Assembly (NCBI GenBank): GCA_023376005.1
Contig: CM042157.1
Coordinates: 17,553,102-17,617,101, forward strand
Source: Doryteuthis pealeii
Lineage: Eukaryota; Mollusca; Cephalopoda; Myopsida; Loliginidae
Length of the DNA stretch: 64,000 nt
Direction: 5' to 3'
How positions within the stretch are numbered: position 1 is the first letter of the stretch; the number at the start of each line of letters is the position of its first letter. Shown piece by piece: positions 32,440-41,678 of the stretch. The position numbers and the translations under genes were made by a program. The notes under the pieces are model-generated. The model saw only the letters and a list, made by a program, of their open reading frames with translations. It was not told the DNA's origin and did no database searches.

Positions 32440-32694
32440 GCGTGTTCAATTCCTGGACGAAGCTGTTGGAATTTCACTTATAGCGCTAATACCCTTGGGA
32501 AAGGTATGAATCCAATTCTCCTTCCAGCTATGGGTAAATAGCAGGGCAGACTGGACTCTTTAACCATGTCTAGGTAACCAGTCTAGGAGAAGGAAAACTC
32601 TGAATTCAAACCTGTTAAACTCCGCTTAAGAAATTGACCTTGTGTCACATCCTGCTCGTGCAGAGGGGTTGGTAAATATATATCTAATTATCAC
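32424..32694 (+). repeat. SINE family A with 16-bp duplication
   Basis: Element 32440-32678, 5' truncated, from tgttcaattcctggacgaag to gaggggttggtaaata. Flanked by tatatctaattatcac at 32424-32439 and 32679-32694, exact over 16 bp. Confidence 0.88.
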
Positions 32695-33231
32695 TTTCAC
32701 AACTACACACACAGAGACACGAACACACACACAATCACACACTAACATAGAGACACATACACACACGCTTATATTCATATGAACCTAATTATCACTTTCA
32801 GAACTACAGGCACACACACACACACACACACAATTGAAAATTACCTGTGTTTTTCAAGCAGTTGTAACAAGTGAAAATTCAGGATCGCCTAAGTAGCAAG
32901 TGAAATGCTCACATGCACAAAATTTGTAACCTACCTACAGTAGTCAAGACAAAAAGATTTAGTAAGCTTAATATGATATTTAAATTTAAATGGTATCAGA
33001 ACATCTTGAGTTTCATACGTTTTAACAAACAAATACTGTCAGTGGATCCGACCCGCGGACCAGTTTGGTGATCCCCAAGATAGACGAAAAAGTCAACACA
33101 AGAAATTTAAGATGAATCACTAGGAAAATTTGTATTATTTACTAAGCTTAGATGTGTCCTAATGAGTATCAAACATCCTGTTAATGGTCTGCTAGCCTAG
33201 CTCTATAACCTTTATTTTATATATAATTAAT
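32695..33231. other. CA-rich spacer and repeat end
   Basis: (CA)-rich at 32700-32832. 33163-33212 (taatgagtatcaaacatcct) recurs at 36170-36220. No gene. Confidence 0.4.
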
Positions 33232-33938
33232 GCCTGTGGTCTAATGGTTATTATCATAGGAAATGGACACAGCAATCAGAGTTCAAATCCTGAATGAAGC
33301 TGGTTTCATTTCACATAGCACTAATAATCTGTTTCGACCGTTTTAATAGAACGGTCTTCATCAAGAGCAACATATGAATGAAAGACGGAATGAATAACCA
33401 TTAGAATAGGAGATACAAACGAACGCTAGTGTTTTATGCTGGAATTTTTTTAAATGCGTATTCCGTGTTAAAAATAAAATAAATTTTATTTTTAAAAATC
33501 AGAAGCATTATAATCCATAGTAAAACTCAAAAGAGTTTGATGTAAAAATATATAAAAAAGTGTATAATAAGTATCAAAATGTTCATGATATATTCCAGCT
33601 ACAAAAAGTAAGTTAAAAATAAAATTTATTTTATTTTTAACACAGAATACGCATTTTTCTTTTTAATTCCATATAACCTTTATATTATATATAATTAATG
33701 CCCGTGGTCTAATGGTTATTATCATAGGAAATGGGCACAGCAATCAGAGTTCAAATCCTGAATGAAGCATTTCACATAGCACTAATACTCTTGGGAAAGG
33801 TAAGAATCCCTCCAGCTACAGGTAATAGTAGGGTAGACTGGGCTCTGGTCTAATAGAAGGAAAACTGAATTAAAACCTGTTGAACTACGCTTAAAAATGA
33901 CCTTGTGTCACATCCTGCTATTGTAAAAGGGGTTGGTA
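33232..33938 (+). repeat. Two SINE A copies around a foldback
   Basis: SINE A heads at 33232-33324 and 33702-33938 share ggtctaatggttattatcat and tcagagttcaaatcctgaat. They also share an upstream aacctttattttatatataa-like flank, so they are a segmental duplication. Between them, arms gcgtattccgtgttaaaaat (33458 onward) and atttttaacacagaatacgc (to about 33650) form a foldback of 40-bp arms. Confidence 0.78.
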
Positions 33939-33956
33939 AATGCATGTATTATTATC

Positions 33957-34127
33957 TCGCCAGCTATGAGTAAATAGTGGGGCAGACTGAGCCCTTGAAT
34001 CTTGGTATGGCAACGAGTCTGGGAGTAAGAAAACTGAATTCAAACCTATTAAATACCACTTAAGAAACGGACCGTGTGTCGCATTCTGCTCTTGCAGAGG
34101 GGTTGGTAAATATATATATATATATAT
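33957..34127 (+). repeat. SINE family A 3' part
   Basis: ccagctatgagtaaatagtg ... cagaggggttggtaaatata, ending in (TA)n at 34108-34127. Confidence 0.78.
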
Positions 34128-34170
34128 GAGTTAAGAGTAAGGAAATGAATCCGACAGTACATGTATAGAT

Positions 34171-34518
34171 AGAAGGGTATGAAAACACACAATGTTGTTA
34201 AAATGATTATAACTGTTACACTGAAGAAACATGATGTAGCAAAATGTATATGACGTTAGTGAAACAGTGAAACACAGCGAATGAACTAAGACGAAGCAAT
34301 CGCATGGTTTACACGCTTTTTGGGAAAAACAATGTTTCCGGTTTGAATTTAAATCATTTTCTGCTTCTCTCTCAGATTAAAAACATTTATATCTAACAAC
34401 GGACCTAATTATCATTATGCTCTGATGATGATTTTTTATAAATCAAAATATTGTCGATATTAGCAATGAAAATGATATAAAAATATATTCATTTTAACAA
34501 CATTGTGTGTTTTCATAC

Positions 34519-34524
<6 letters not shown>
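34171..34524. repeat. Foldback with 35-bp arms
   Basis: aagggtatgaaaacacacaa at the left is mirrored by ttgtgtgttttcatacccttat at the right; the arms extend about 35 bp. The interior contains ctgatgatgattttttataa with a 6-bp helix, but the following GAA is replaced by AAA. It is next to a long (TA)n (34522-34556). Confidence 0.72.
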
Positions 34525-34566
<42 letters not shown>

Positions 34567-34580
34567 GAGAGTAAGTAAAC

Positions 34581-34858
34581 AAACAATCTGTTTATTTGAT
34601 ATGGCTTTTAGCCGACAATTTTTGGAGGATATGTGCTTAATTGAAGTCATACCTAATTTTGAAAATTAATTAGTTAATAATTAATGAATTTAGACGGGCA
34701 TATATGTTCAAATGTTTAGCCTTACATTTGAACATATATGCTCGCCTAAATTCATTAATTATTAACTAATTAATTTTCAAAATTAGGTATGACTTCAATA
34801 AAGCACATATCCTCCAAAAATTGTCAGCTAAAAGCCATATCAAATAAACACATTGTTT
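34581..34858. repeat. Near-perfect palindrome, 135-bp arms
   Basis: Arms 34581-34715 and 34724-34858 differ at about five positions and are separated by 8 bp. The arm carries atatggcttttagccgacaa, ggatatgtgcttaattgaag and gcatatatgttcaaatgt. A third copy of the inner 105 bp follows at 34912-35016, attached to hammerhead motif 5. Confidence 0.92.
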
Positions 34859-34911
34859 AATTAGGTATGACTTCAATTAAGCACATATCCTCCAAATATA
34901 TATATATATAT

Positions 34912-35135
34912 ATTTGTAGGATATGTGCTTAATTGAAGTCATACCTAATTTTGAAAATTAATTAGTTAATAATCAATGAATTTAGGCAGGCATATATGTT
35001 CAAATGTAAGGCTAAACAAATCGAGAAAATGTCAATCCCTGAATGTACATTTCAACCTATTAGGTCTCATCAGCAAGGTTATAGACATGGGAGACTGCTC
35101 CGCATGTATATATAACCATTATACCACAAGAATTA
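34912..35135 (-). ncRNA. tRNA-like A-box, hammerhead motif 5 and 3' unit
   Basis: Read leftward. At 35113-35126 TGGTATAATGGTTA matches a tRNA A-box; no good B-box was found. The ribozyme is 35037-35078: CCTTG, CTGATGA, helix II GACCT-AAT-AGGTT, GAA, palindromic ATGTACAT, T, CAGGG. The core is intact; helix I (with one G-U) and helix II (closing G-U) pair. After cleavage the downstream unit (35036 to 34912) runs into (TA)n. This unit is the same sequence that forms the palindrome arms at 34581-34858. Confidence 0.8.
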
Positions 35136-35404
35136 CTCTTTGAATATTTACATTTTGCCCCCCCCCCCCCATACCAGTCAGTATTCAAACTATGCCTATT
35201 TCATCATAGATACCACATATTTTTCATTACACAAAAAGAAACTGTACATATTTTAAAGATATTGTTTACATTAAGCTAGTTTTACATTCCAGATAGGAAT
35301 ATAAAAATACATTAAGATATTCAAATATGATCAACTGATTGATCAAATGAGGCTTCTCTGACAGCCCATCTCACACAAGTAAGGACCAAATTGTAACCTC
35401 GCAT
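35136..35404. other. Unassigned spacer
   Basis: C run at 35159-35170. A scrap of SINE B (ctgacagcccatctcacaca) is at about 35330-35400. No gene. Confidence 0.4.
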
Positions 35405-35748
35405 TATCATGGGATTCTGACAGTATATAGGATGCACTTTTTTTCCAAAATTTTGGCTCAAAAAATTGTCCTGCGTCTTATACATTGTAGGTGAAGTTTG
35501 AGACCTCCCGTTTTATTTTTATTATTATTATTAGTAGTATTTCCTGCTAGTGAGATGTCTTGTGTATGCTTATTGCTTGCCTGTACTGCCAAATTGCTTT
35601 TATACAGCTATGTTTCTGCTTGTGTAATGCACAGCCAGACTGTTTTCAACAATATATGCTTAAATACACTAAAAAAACTTTTTCATGAATCTGACCTGCT
35701 GAAATGGGGGGGTTGGGGTTGTCTTATATGACGTCAAATACGGCAAGT
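35405..35748. mobile_element. TIR MITE family M copy 2
   Basis: Collinear with 15256-15592: ttccaaaattttggctcaaa, gtcttatacattgtaggtga, and right end gtcttatatgacgtcaaata. The left end is eroded. Confidence 0.68.
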
Positions 35749-36323
35749 GTGCAGTTTTGACTTCAGCGGCCAAAACTGGTTCTTATAATAAAATCCAAAC
35801 AAAGAAGCACAATATAACAACAATACAGACTTTATTGTCTGAGCAACTGGTACATGACATATATAACAAAATACAACAGTTATGATGAAAGTCCTTGGAA
35901 AGCTATAAAGAGTTCTTCATGAATATAAGAGTCACTTACAGATAATTGGGGGGCAAGGCCCCAACCACTTAATGGACAGAGACACCACACGTCTAGTCTA
36001 TCTTTGTGGATGCCAGACCAAAAAGAGAGAAACAGAGCTTCTTGGGCTGAGTTTAAATACTTAACTAGTAGTGCCACCTAGTGGCAAAACCCTTATGGTA
36101 AGGGAAGATTTGCAAGGGCAAACAAACACTACAGGACCACTTAATACCCAGAAGTACAGAGCTCCTAATGAGTATCAAACATACTGTTAATGGTCTGCTA
36201 GCCTAGCTCTATAACCTTTATAGATGACTCAGCCAACACAAACTTGTCTTCATGCATTACAGGCTGAAAAAAAAAATTTTAATAAAAAAATGTCTATTAT
36301 TTCAATGGTAATGTACAAAAAAT

Positions 36324-36357
<34 letters not shown>

Positions 36358-36641
36358 ATATATATATATTTACCAACCCCTTCACACAAGCAGGATGTGA
36401 CACAAGGTCAATTTCTTAAGTAGAGTTTAACTGTTTTGAATTTAGAGTTTTCCTTCTTCTAGATTGGTTACCACTCCAGTTTGTCCTAACATTTACCCAT
36501 AGCTGGAGGGAGAGTTATTGGATACATACCTTTCCCTCAGGGTATTAACACTACGTGAAATGCAAACAGCCTCGTCCAAGATTTGAACTCAGGTTGAGGA
36601 GTCCATTTTCTATGACTCTAACCACTACACCACGCACCTCC
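36324..36641 (-). repeat. Full-length SINE family A with (TA)n tail
   Basis: (TA)n at 36326-36369, then tttaccaaccccttcacaca through to the tRNA-like head at the right (ccactacaccacgcacctcc, complement of an A-box ggtgtagtgg). The B-box complement is ccaagatttgaactcaggtt. Confidence 0.85.
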
Positions 36642-37135
36642 ATAATAAAAAATCATATAGAAACTAGACAAAACATGATCCATTGGGTCACCCATTGAGC
36701 CCTGAGTAGGTAATTGAGATTAGGGAAAAGTGAGTTTGCAAATAAAATTGTTTGAAAAATTTACCATACAAATACATTTCAAATTCTCCCATTTCTCTCT
36801 GTGTCTCTACTCTCTCAGAGAAACTAACATATATAACGAGGAGGTTGCTATATAAATTAGAAAACTATTTGTCAAAACTGAGAATGGGTATAACAGCTTA
36901 GTCATCATTATCATTGCAAACTGTAAGACTGGCTTTATGCTAAACTCTAGTAAATTACTATTACAGACAGTAAGCTAATTAAGTGTTTGCGACAAATACT
37001 CACTCTCTAGTCAAAACTATTGTTGCATGCAATCTTATCTTGAGGCATTACAGGTCACCACTCATGGCCTATTGGGGAGGGGGTCTTACTCCTCTGCAGT
37101 CGGTATTTCTACAGCCCCAGCCAACAGAGCAGTTA
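36642..37135. other. Spacer and old SINE B remnant
   Basis: 37045-37135 is the 5' end of an older SINE B (tattggggagggggtcttac ... ccccagccaacagagcag). The rest is unassigned. Confidence 0.5.
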
Positions 37136-37597
37136 TGTGAAGATTAAGTTTGGTTTGGTTTGTTTTATGGCATATCAACCTCAGTGGGCCATTTAAAGCC
37201 GATTAAGTTTTGAAATAAATTAATTCTTAATGGATACACAATTTTTTTTTTATAAATATATTTTTCTATTTAACCCATAGATGGGACCCTAGCAGGTACT
37301 ACCACTCCGGGTCAGAGTGGACTAGGGAGCAATGGTGATGAAGGGGTGCTCCACATTCCCCAAACCTCCAGAACTGGAACCTCACCATCAGATAGAGTTT
37401 AACATCATTCCCAGGACATGTAGACCCTCAGCCACCACCTTCTAGCACCCATATGATAAAAAGGGTTGGGGCTTGCCATAAGGGCAATAGGTTTGGGGCA
37501 ATCATATAGGTGCTAGGGCTTCATGTGATCAGCCGATTGATCGGAGGGGGCCTCTCCGACTGCCCGTCTGGTCTAAGTGGAGTGTTGTGAAGATTAA
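37136..37597 (-). repeat. SINE family B with 12-bp duplication
   Basis: Element 37148-37585 flanked by tgtgaagattaa at 37136-37147 and 37586-37597. Its tail (tttggtttggtttgtttta) is at the left, and it is 5' truncated at gtctaagtggagtg. It is inserted beside an older B remnant. Confidence 0.9.
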
Positions 37598-37722
37598 ATT
37601 CACTGCAACAGTAGTAGTCTCCAAGAAAAACAAGTTTGTTATTCATTACTCCACAGTGAGACTCCTCATTGAATTTAGCTTAATATGGCACAAGACCACT
37701 AAAATGGTGCACCCAGTAAAAA

Positions 37723-37835
37723 ATGAATAAAAGTGATGTTTTCCCTGAGGACAACTACACACAGGCACACCAGTGTGAGCCAACAAGAAAAAACCTACAT
37801 CAATCAGCTCTGTGCAGATTCTGGTTGTTTTGGTT
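37723..37835 (+). pseudogene. LINE C-terminal relic
   Basis: One frame encodes THRHTSVSQQEKTYINQLCA then DSG, matching the GHASVGRPAKTYIDQLCADT block at 47510-47575. Short and broken. Confidence 0.65.
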
Positions 37836-37995
37836 GGTTGTTGTCAAATTTTTATGGGCCATCATCCTTGGGCCTTCAAGCAAGAGCACTTGTCCAGCAG
37901 AAATCCTTGATAATCCTCTCGGGTAAAGAATCCTCAGGTCCTTCGTCAATGGTTGTAAGTTCCTCCTCAATCATTGCAAGTGAACTGTGGCAAAT

Positions 37996-38320
37996 ATCAG
38001 ATAGAGTTTAACATCATTCCCAGGACATGAAGACCCTCAGCCACCACCTTCTAGCACCCATATGATAAAAAGGGTTGGGGTTTGCCATAAGGGCAATAGG
38101 GTGGAGCAATCATATAAGTGCTAGGTCTCTCCGACCACCCATCTAGTCCAAGTAAGGGCCAAAGTGAAGTGTTATGGATTTCTCAGCCACCAAGGTTCCA
38201 TTCTTAAGCATCATGGGTCACCACCCACATCCTACAGGTGGCCCCATTGAGGGAGTCTTACCCCTCTGCAGAGGTGGAGTCAGTGTATTCTAACGCCCCA
38301 GCGGACAGGGTGATATATGG
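37996..38320 (-). repeat. SINE family B fragment (5' half)
   Basis: From cagatagagtttaacatcat to gcggacagggtgatat. A block next to the rejoined LINE scrap; no target duplication recognised. Confidence 0.72.
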
Positions 38321-38400
38321 AAGGGGGGGGGCACTGTAAAACATATCAATTTTCATAAATTAGCATTCATAAAAAATATTACACCCCCCACCCCCACCAA

Positions 38401-38650
38401 CTCTACTCGCTTTAACTCAGTCTATAGAACATCCACCTCGGAACCACAAGGTTCCTGGTTTGATAATGGCCCTTGCCAACTCAGCACATGAGTAGCACTG
38501 TGCGGTAAAGTGGGAAGCTCAATGTATGTGTGGCACTTCAGCCCAGATGCAAAAACAATCTCCTTGGTCTAGCGCTAGTGAAAAGGGGATAGACTCCATC
38601 GCTGTCAAGCTGATATCAACAATAGGCCACACTGCCTACTTTACTTACTT
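38401..38650 (+). repeat. SINE family C copy
   Basis: Diverged head tttaactcagtctatagaac then ggtttgataatggcccttgc. Body ctccttggtctagcgctagt is intact. Confidence 0.75.
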
Positions 38651-38742
38651 TTTCATAGAAAATATATGAAATTCGCCCTTCTGAGGCTCCAAACCGGCTT
38701 GACCCCTATCCACCCACAGTTGGGGGTAGTACAAGCAGGCCC

Positions 38743-39410
38743 TGACTAGTTTGGTTTGGTTTGATTGGTTGAGTTTTACAGCATATCTACCCCTTGGGTT
38801 ATTTTATGCCGAATACTTCTATTGGTAATTTGGTATTCAAAAATGTTTAATGCCGACAAAGTTTTGAAATAATTTCCTTTTTAATGGATAATACAATTTT
38901 GTTTATGAACTCATGTTTTCTATTTAACGCATAGATGGGACCCTAACAGGTACTACCACTCCGGGTCAGAGTGGACCAGGGAGCAATGGCAATGAAGGGG
39001 TGCACCACATTCCCCAGAACTCCAAAACTGGAACCTCACCATCAGATAGAGTTTAACGTCATTCCCAGGACATGTAGACCTGCAGCCACCGCCTTCTAGC
39101 ACCCATATGATAAAAAGGGTTGGGGCTTGCCATAAGGGCAATAGGGTTGAGACAATTATATAGGTGCTAGGGCTTGACGTGGCCAGCCGATTAATCGGAG
39201 GGGGCCTCTCTGACCTCCCGTCTAGCCCAAGATAGGGCCAAAGTGGAGTATTGCAAGTCATGAACTGCTCATCCACCTGGGTTTTATCCTTAAGCATCAC
39301 AGGTCGCCACCCACAGCCAACAGGTGGCCCCATTGGGGGAGTCTTACCCATCTGCAGAGGTGCAGTCGCTGCATTCTAACACCCCAGCCGACAGGGTGGT
39401 GACTAGTTTG
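38743..39410 (-). repeat. Near full-length SINE family B with 11-bp duplication
   Basis: Element 38754-39399 flanked by tgactagtttg at 38743-38753 and 39400-39410. Includes the 5' end gccgacagggtgg. Its minus-strand open frame (MGPPVGCGWRP...) recurs in the 45797 copy, but no retroelement protein motif is visible, so it is not called as a gene. Confidence 0.9.
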
Positions 39411-39540
39411 CTAACCATTGCTTTATGGTAAGGCATCTAAGACTGTGAGCAAACGCAGCACCCACATTGAACACCACTTTCTCATTGACAAACGTTCCTG
39501 AAAAATGATGAATACACTGCCTTCTGATATCTTCAACTCC

Positions 39541-40021
39541 TCTGTTGTAGACACCTCTAATACTCTCGTTAATTCATGTTTCAGGCATTGTTGGGTGGTC
39601 TCCCTTTTCCTAAGTGATCATCAGTTCTCTTAATTCCACATGGCGCTGCGAACAGGATTGAGTGAGGACACGTGGACCAAATTCTTTTCCGATGCCGGGA
39701 TCCCACAAGACATCGCTGCTCAGTACCTCAGCTCATTCCAACAGAATCGAATCACCATATCAGTATTATCAGAACTTGACAAGGATGCACTGACTGAACT
39801 TGGTGTAAACACTCTTGGCGACAGACTTGCAATCCTCAAACTGGCACGGTCATTTTCATCTCAACCCACTACTCCTGTTGTCCCTTCGGTCAAGGATACT
39901 TCAGCAAAGGTCAAAGCGCCATGTGGAATTAAGAGAACTGATGATCACTTAGGAAAAGGGAGACCACCCAACAATGCCTCAAACATGAATTAACGAGAGT
40001 ATTAGAGGTGTCTACATCTGT
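39541..40021. mobile_element. 471-bp element with 102-bp terminal inverted repeats
   Basis: Left arm 39546-39647 and right arm 39915-40016 are inverted copies, 101 of 102 bases identical. The 5-bp flanks tctgt at 39541-39545 and 40017-40021 are a target duplication: removing the element and one copy restores the mariner reading frame exactly. Ends are TGTAGACACC and GGTGTCTACA. The unique interior (39648-39914) holds a SAM-domain coding segment. TG...CA ends and a 5-bp duplication recall Ginger-type DNA transposons, but no transposase is present. Confidence 0.92.
39640..39993 (+). CDS. SAM-domain open frame (C19orf47-like) in TIR element
   Basis: 117-residue open frame without interruption. 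Residues about 10-70 form a SAM domain: W-x2-FF-x-DAGIP, QNRITISVLSELDKDALTEL, GVNTLGDRLAILKLARSF. This matches the N-terminal SAM domain of C19orf47 (W..FF.EAGIP, NRI..S.L.DLNK, ELGV...GD..AILK.A), by eye. SAM domains mediate protein association. The first three codons and the last 26 or so come from the terminal repeats, so this is a captured fragment, not a full gene. It could be transcribed from the element or be a passive passenger; no promoter evidence. Confidence 0.72.
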   Translation: MALRTGLSEDTWTKFFSDAGIPQDIAAQYLSSFQQNRITISVLSELDKDALTELGVNTLGDRLAILKLARSFSSQPTTPVVPSVKDTSAKVKAPCGIKRTDDHLGKGRPPNNASNMN

Positions 40022-40484
40022 TACCTCACACAACTTCAATTTACGATCAGCCAAAACGAGTTTATGATGTTTTTTGGTGTTTTCCCAAACTGCCGAATTT
40101 GGGCGACCTGAGCGTTCAGCATCATTTGTGTCTGTACGAACGCGTTTGAAGTCAGCATACCACCTGTTAACCGTTGTTTCCAATGGAGCAGAGTCTTTGC
40201 TTGAACATCAGAAAGCAAAGCTTTATCAACACACGAAATTCAGATTTTTCCATTGTTTTGAAAATTTGCAACAGTAGCCTCACTTGAATAACTGTAATTT
40301 GTAAATTAATCATCCAATTGGGCTCAAATTTTGACACGTGCCATTTGAAGGTTAGTACTTTATAAAAATATGGATTTTTTTTATTACTGGCCCCATCTAT
40401 ATGTCAGGCCCGAGACTTATTGAGTGATATGTTAACTTGATACAAATTACTAAAAAAACAAAACAGGTGAGGATTGCTATAATT

Positions 40485-40745
40485 AACGGCGTCGATCCCA
40501 GGGGGCCATCCCCCCAGGCAACACCTGCCCCCTCGATTTAAAGGGGAGGGCTGGGTTTATTGCCAGCGCCTGAGGCGCCCCCATTGAGGGGGAATGCCGA
40601 CGGGATCAACGCAATTTTTCACCCGCCACCCTTGAGCTTCGGTTTGTGGGTGGTCCCACGTTAATAGGGCCTTGTGCCTAACCTGTACAAGTGGGTACGA
40701 GGTAAATACCATGTTGGTTGAAGGAGAAATGAAAATGTGACATTT
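40485..40745 (+). repeat. Dispersed family N copy 1
   Basis: Begins ggcgtcgatcccagggggcc and continues gggctgggtttattgcc, tcaacgcaatttttcacccg, cttcggtttgtgggtggtcc, ending near gggtacgaggtaaatacc. The reverse complement occurs at 63487-63735, nested in a K MITE. GC-richer than its surroundings. Probably a SINE; the promoter is not certain. Confidence 0.75.
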
Positions 40746-40847
40746 TAAAAATTCACTGTATTCGAAATTCAAGATCTTTGCCTGGGCTTGAACCTCGACC
40801 TCTGACAGAGTAAACCTTAATTTATCTATCATACAGTGTCCTGAGGG

Positions 40848-40960
40848 CGTCCAATCGTAGTGAAATGGTTAGCAAGTTAATCTCGCAGATCCATTACTAC
40901 TGAATAGTAAGTTCGATCCTCGCTGGATGCCCCATACCTGCAACCTATGTCACATCCTAC
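40848..40960 (+). repeat. tRNA-derived SINE family D copy
   Basis: gcgtccaatcgtagtgaaat, an A-box-like gtgaaatggttagcaag, and B-box gtaagttcgatcctcgctgg. The ends gcatcca/tggatgc in the family pair like an acceptor stem. See the array at 49582-50395. Confidence 0.82.
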
Positions 40961-40970
40961 CCTAGGATCA

Positions 40971-41040
40971 GTGTCCCATAATGGTTGCTACATTTAGTAT
41001 ATATGGAATGTATATATAAATGTAACAACTATTATGGGAC
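40971..41040. repeat. Short hairpin, about 24-bp arms
   Basis: gtcccataatggttgctaca on the left is mirrored by tgtaacaactattatgggac on the right around a TA-rich loop. Confidence 0.75.
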
Positions 41041-41678
41041 AAATCAGTTACGAAAACAAGTTGAGATTTGTTCCATATCAGAGTTTACTTTCTTAAATGA
41101 AAATTGGTGATTTTATTTTTTAAACTTTCTACGATGCAGTTCTGTCTATTTATTTATATTTATTTAGAAATGTTTAAAATCCAAAAGAGAGATATAAAAC
41201 TCAATCTAATTCTTAATTTTTCTTCTTTTTTTTTTCTTTTTTTTAAATACAAACAATGCATGGAATTTCAAGAAAATGTGTCACGTGAAAATAGGTTAAA
41301 AATTGGATTTTAAAAAACGTAGTAACTATCGTGTATTTTTTTTTTAATCAATTTTACGGCAAATGCTGGATTTAAAAATAAAATTTACTATTTTTATACT
41401 AAGATTCATTCAAGAATCTTTAAAAGTGGTTATTTTCATTCTATTTTTGATTCATCACAAAATGAAAAAAAAAAAAAAACATTTTCAGTTACATATGCGA
41501 TAACCTTGATTTTATTTTAAATAAATAAACTTTTTATAAAGTTTTAATATAAGATGTAGTTTAATATCTAATATTTATCAATATAAAATGCAGTTTTGAG
41601 TTTAATATCTAATATTAATATAAAATGTACATTGTACGAATATTTATCATTTATATAAAATGTACAATTGTACTATAG
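41041..41678. other. AT-rich spacer
   Basis: Direct repeats ataaaatgtagtttaatatc and variants at 41545-41660 recur at 43080-43240 on the other side of the next element. No gene. Confidence 0.4.

Larger units (their letters stand above)
39411..40435 (-). pseudogene. Mariner transposase pseudogene, interrupted
   Basis: Read leftward, a start near 40253 gives MEKSEFRVLIK. The frame shifts, then gives NRWYADFKRVRTDTNDAERS and the block LADRKLKLCEVT. After the insert the same frame resumes at 39540 with ELKISEGSVF, then LSMRKWCS and LRLL, ending near 39425. These are the N-terminal helix-turn-helix blocks of mariner transposases. The catalytic domain is absent. A possible terminal repeat (aggcccgagacttattgagt, 40412 onward) lies upstream. 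Confidence 0.85.

Noticed and set aside
33325..33380. Minus-strand ttgatgaagaccg...cggtcgaaac
   Set aside because: A 7-bp helix II and GAAAC are present, but the first core base is T and no helix I or III could be drawn.
34404..34475. Hammerhead-like ctgatgatgattttttataa with helices
   Set aside because: Helix I and II can be drawn, but the obligatory GAA after helix II is AAA and the helix III register is ambiguous.
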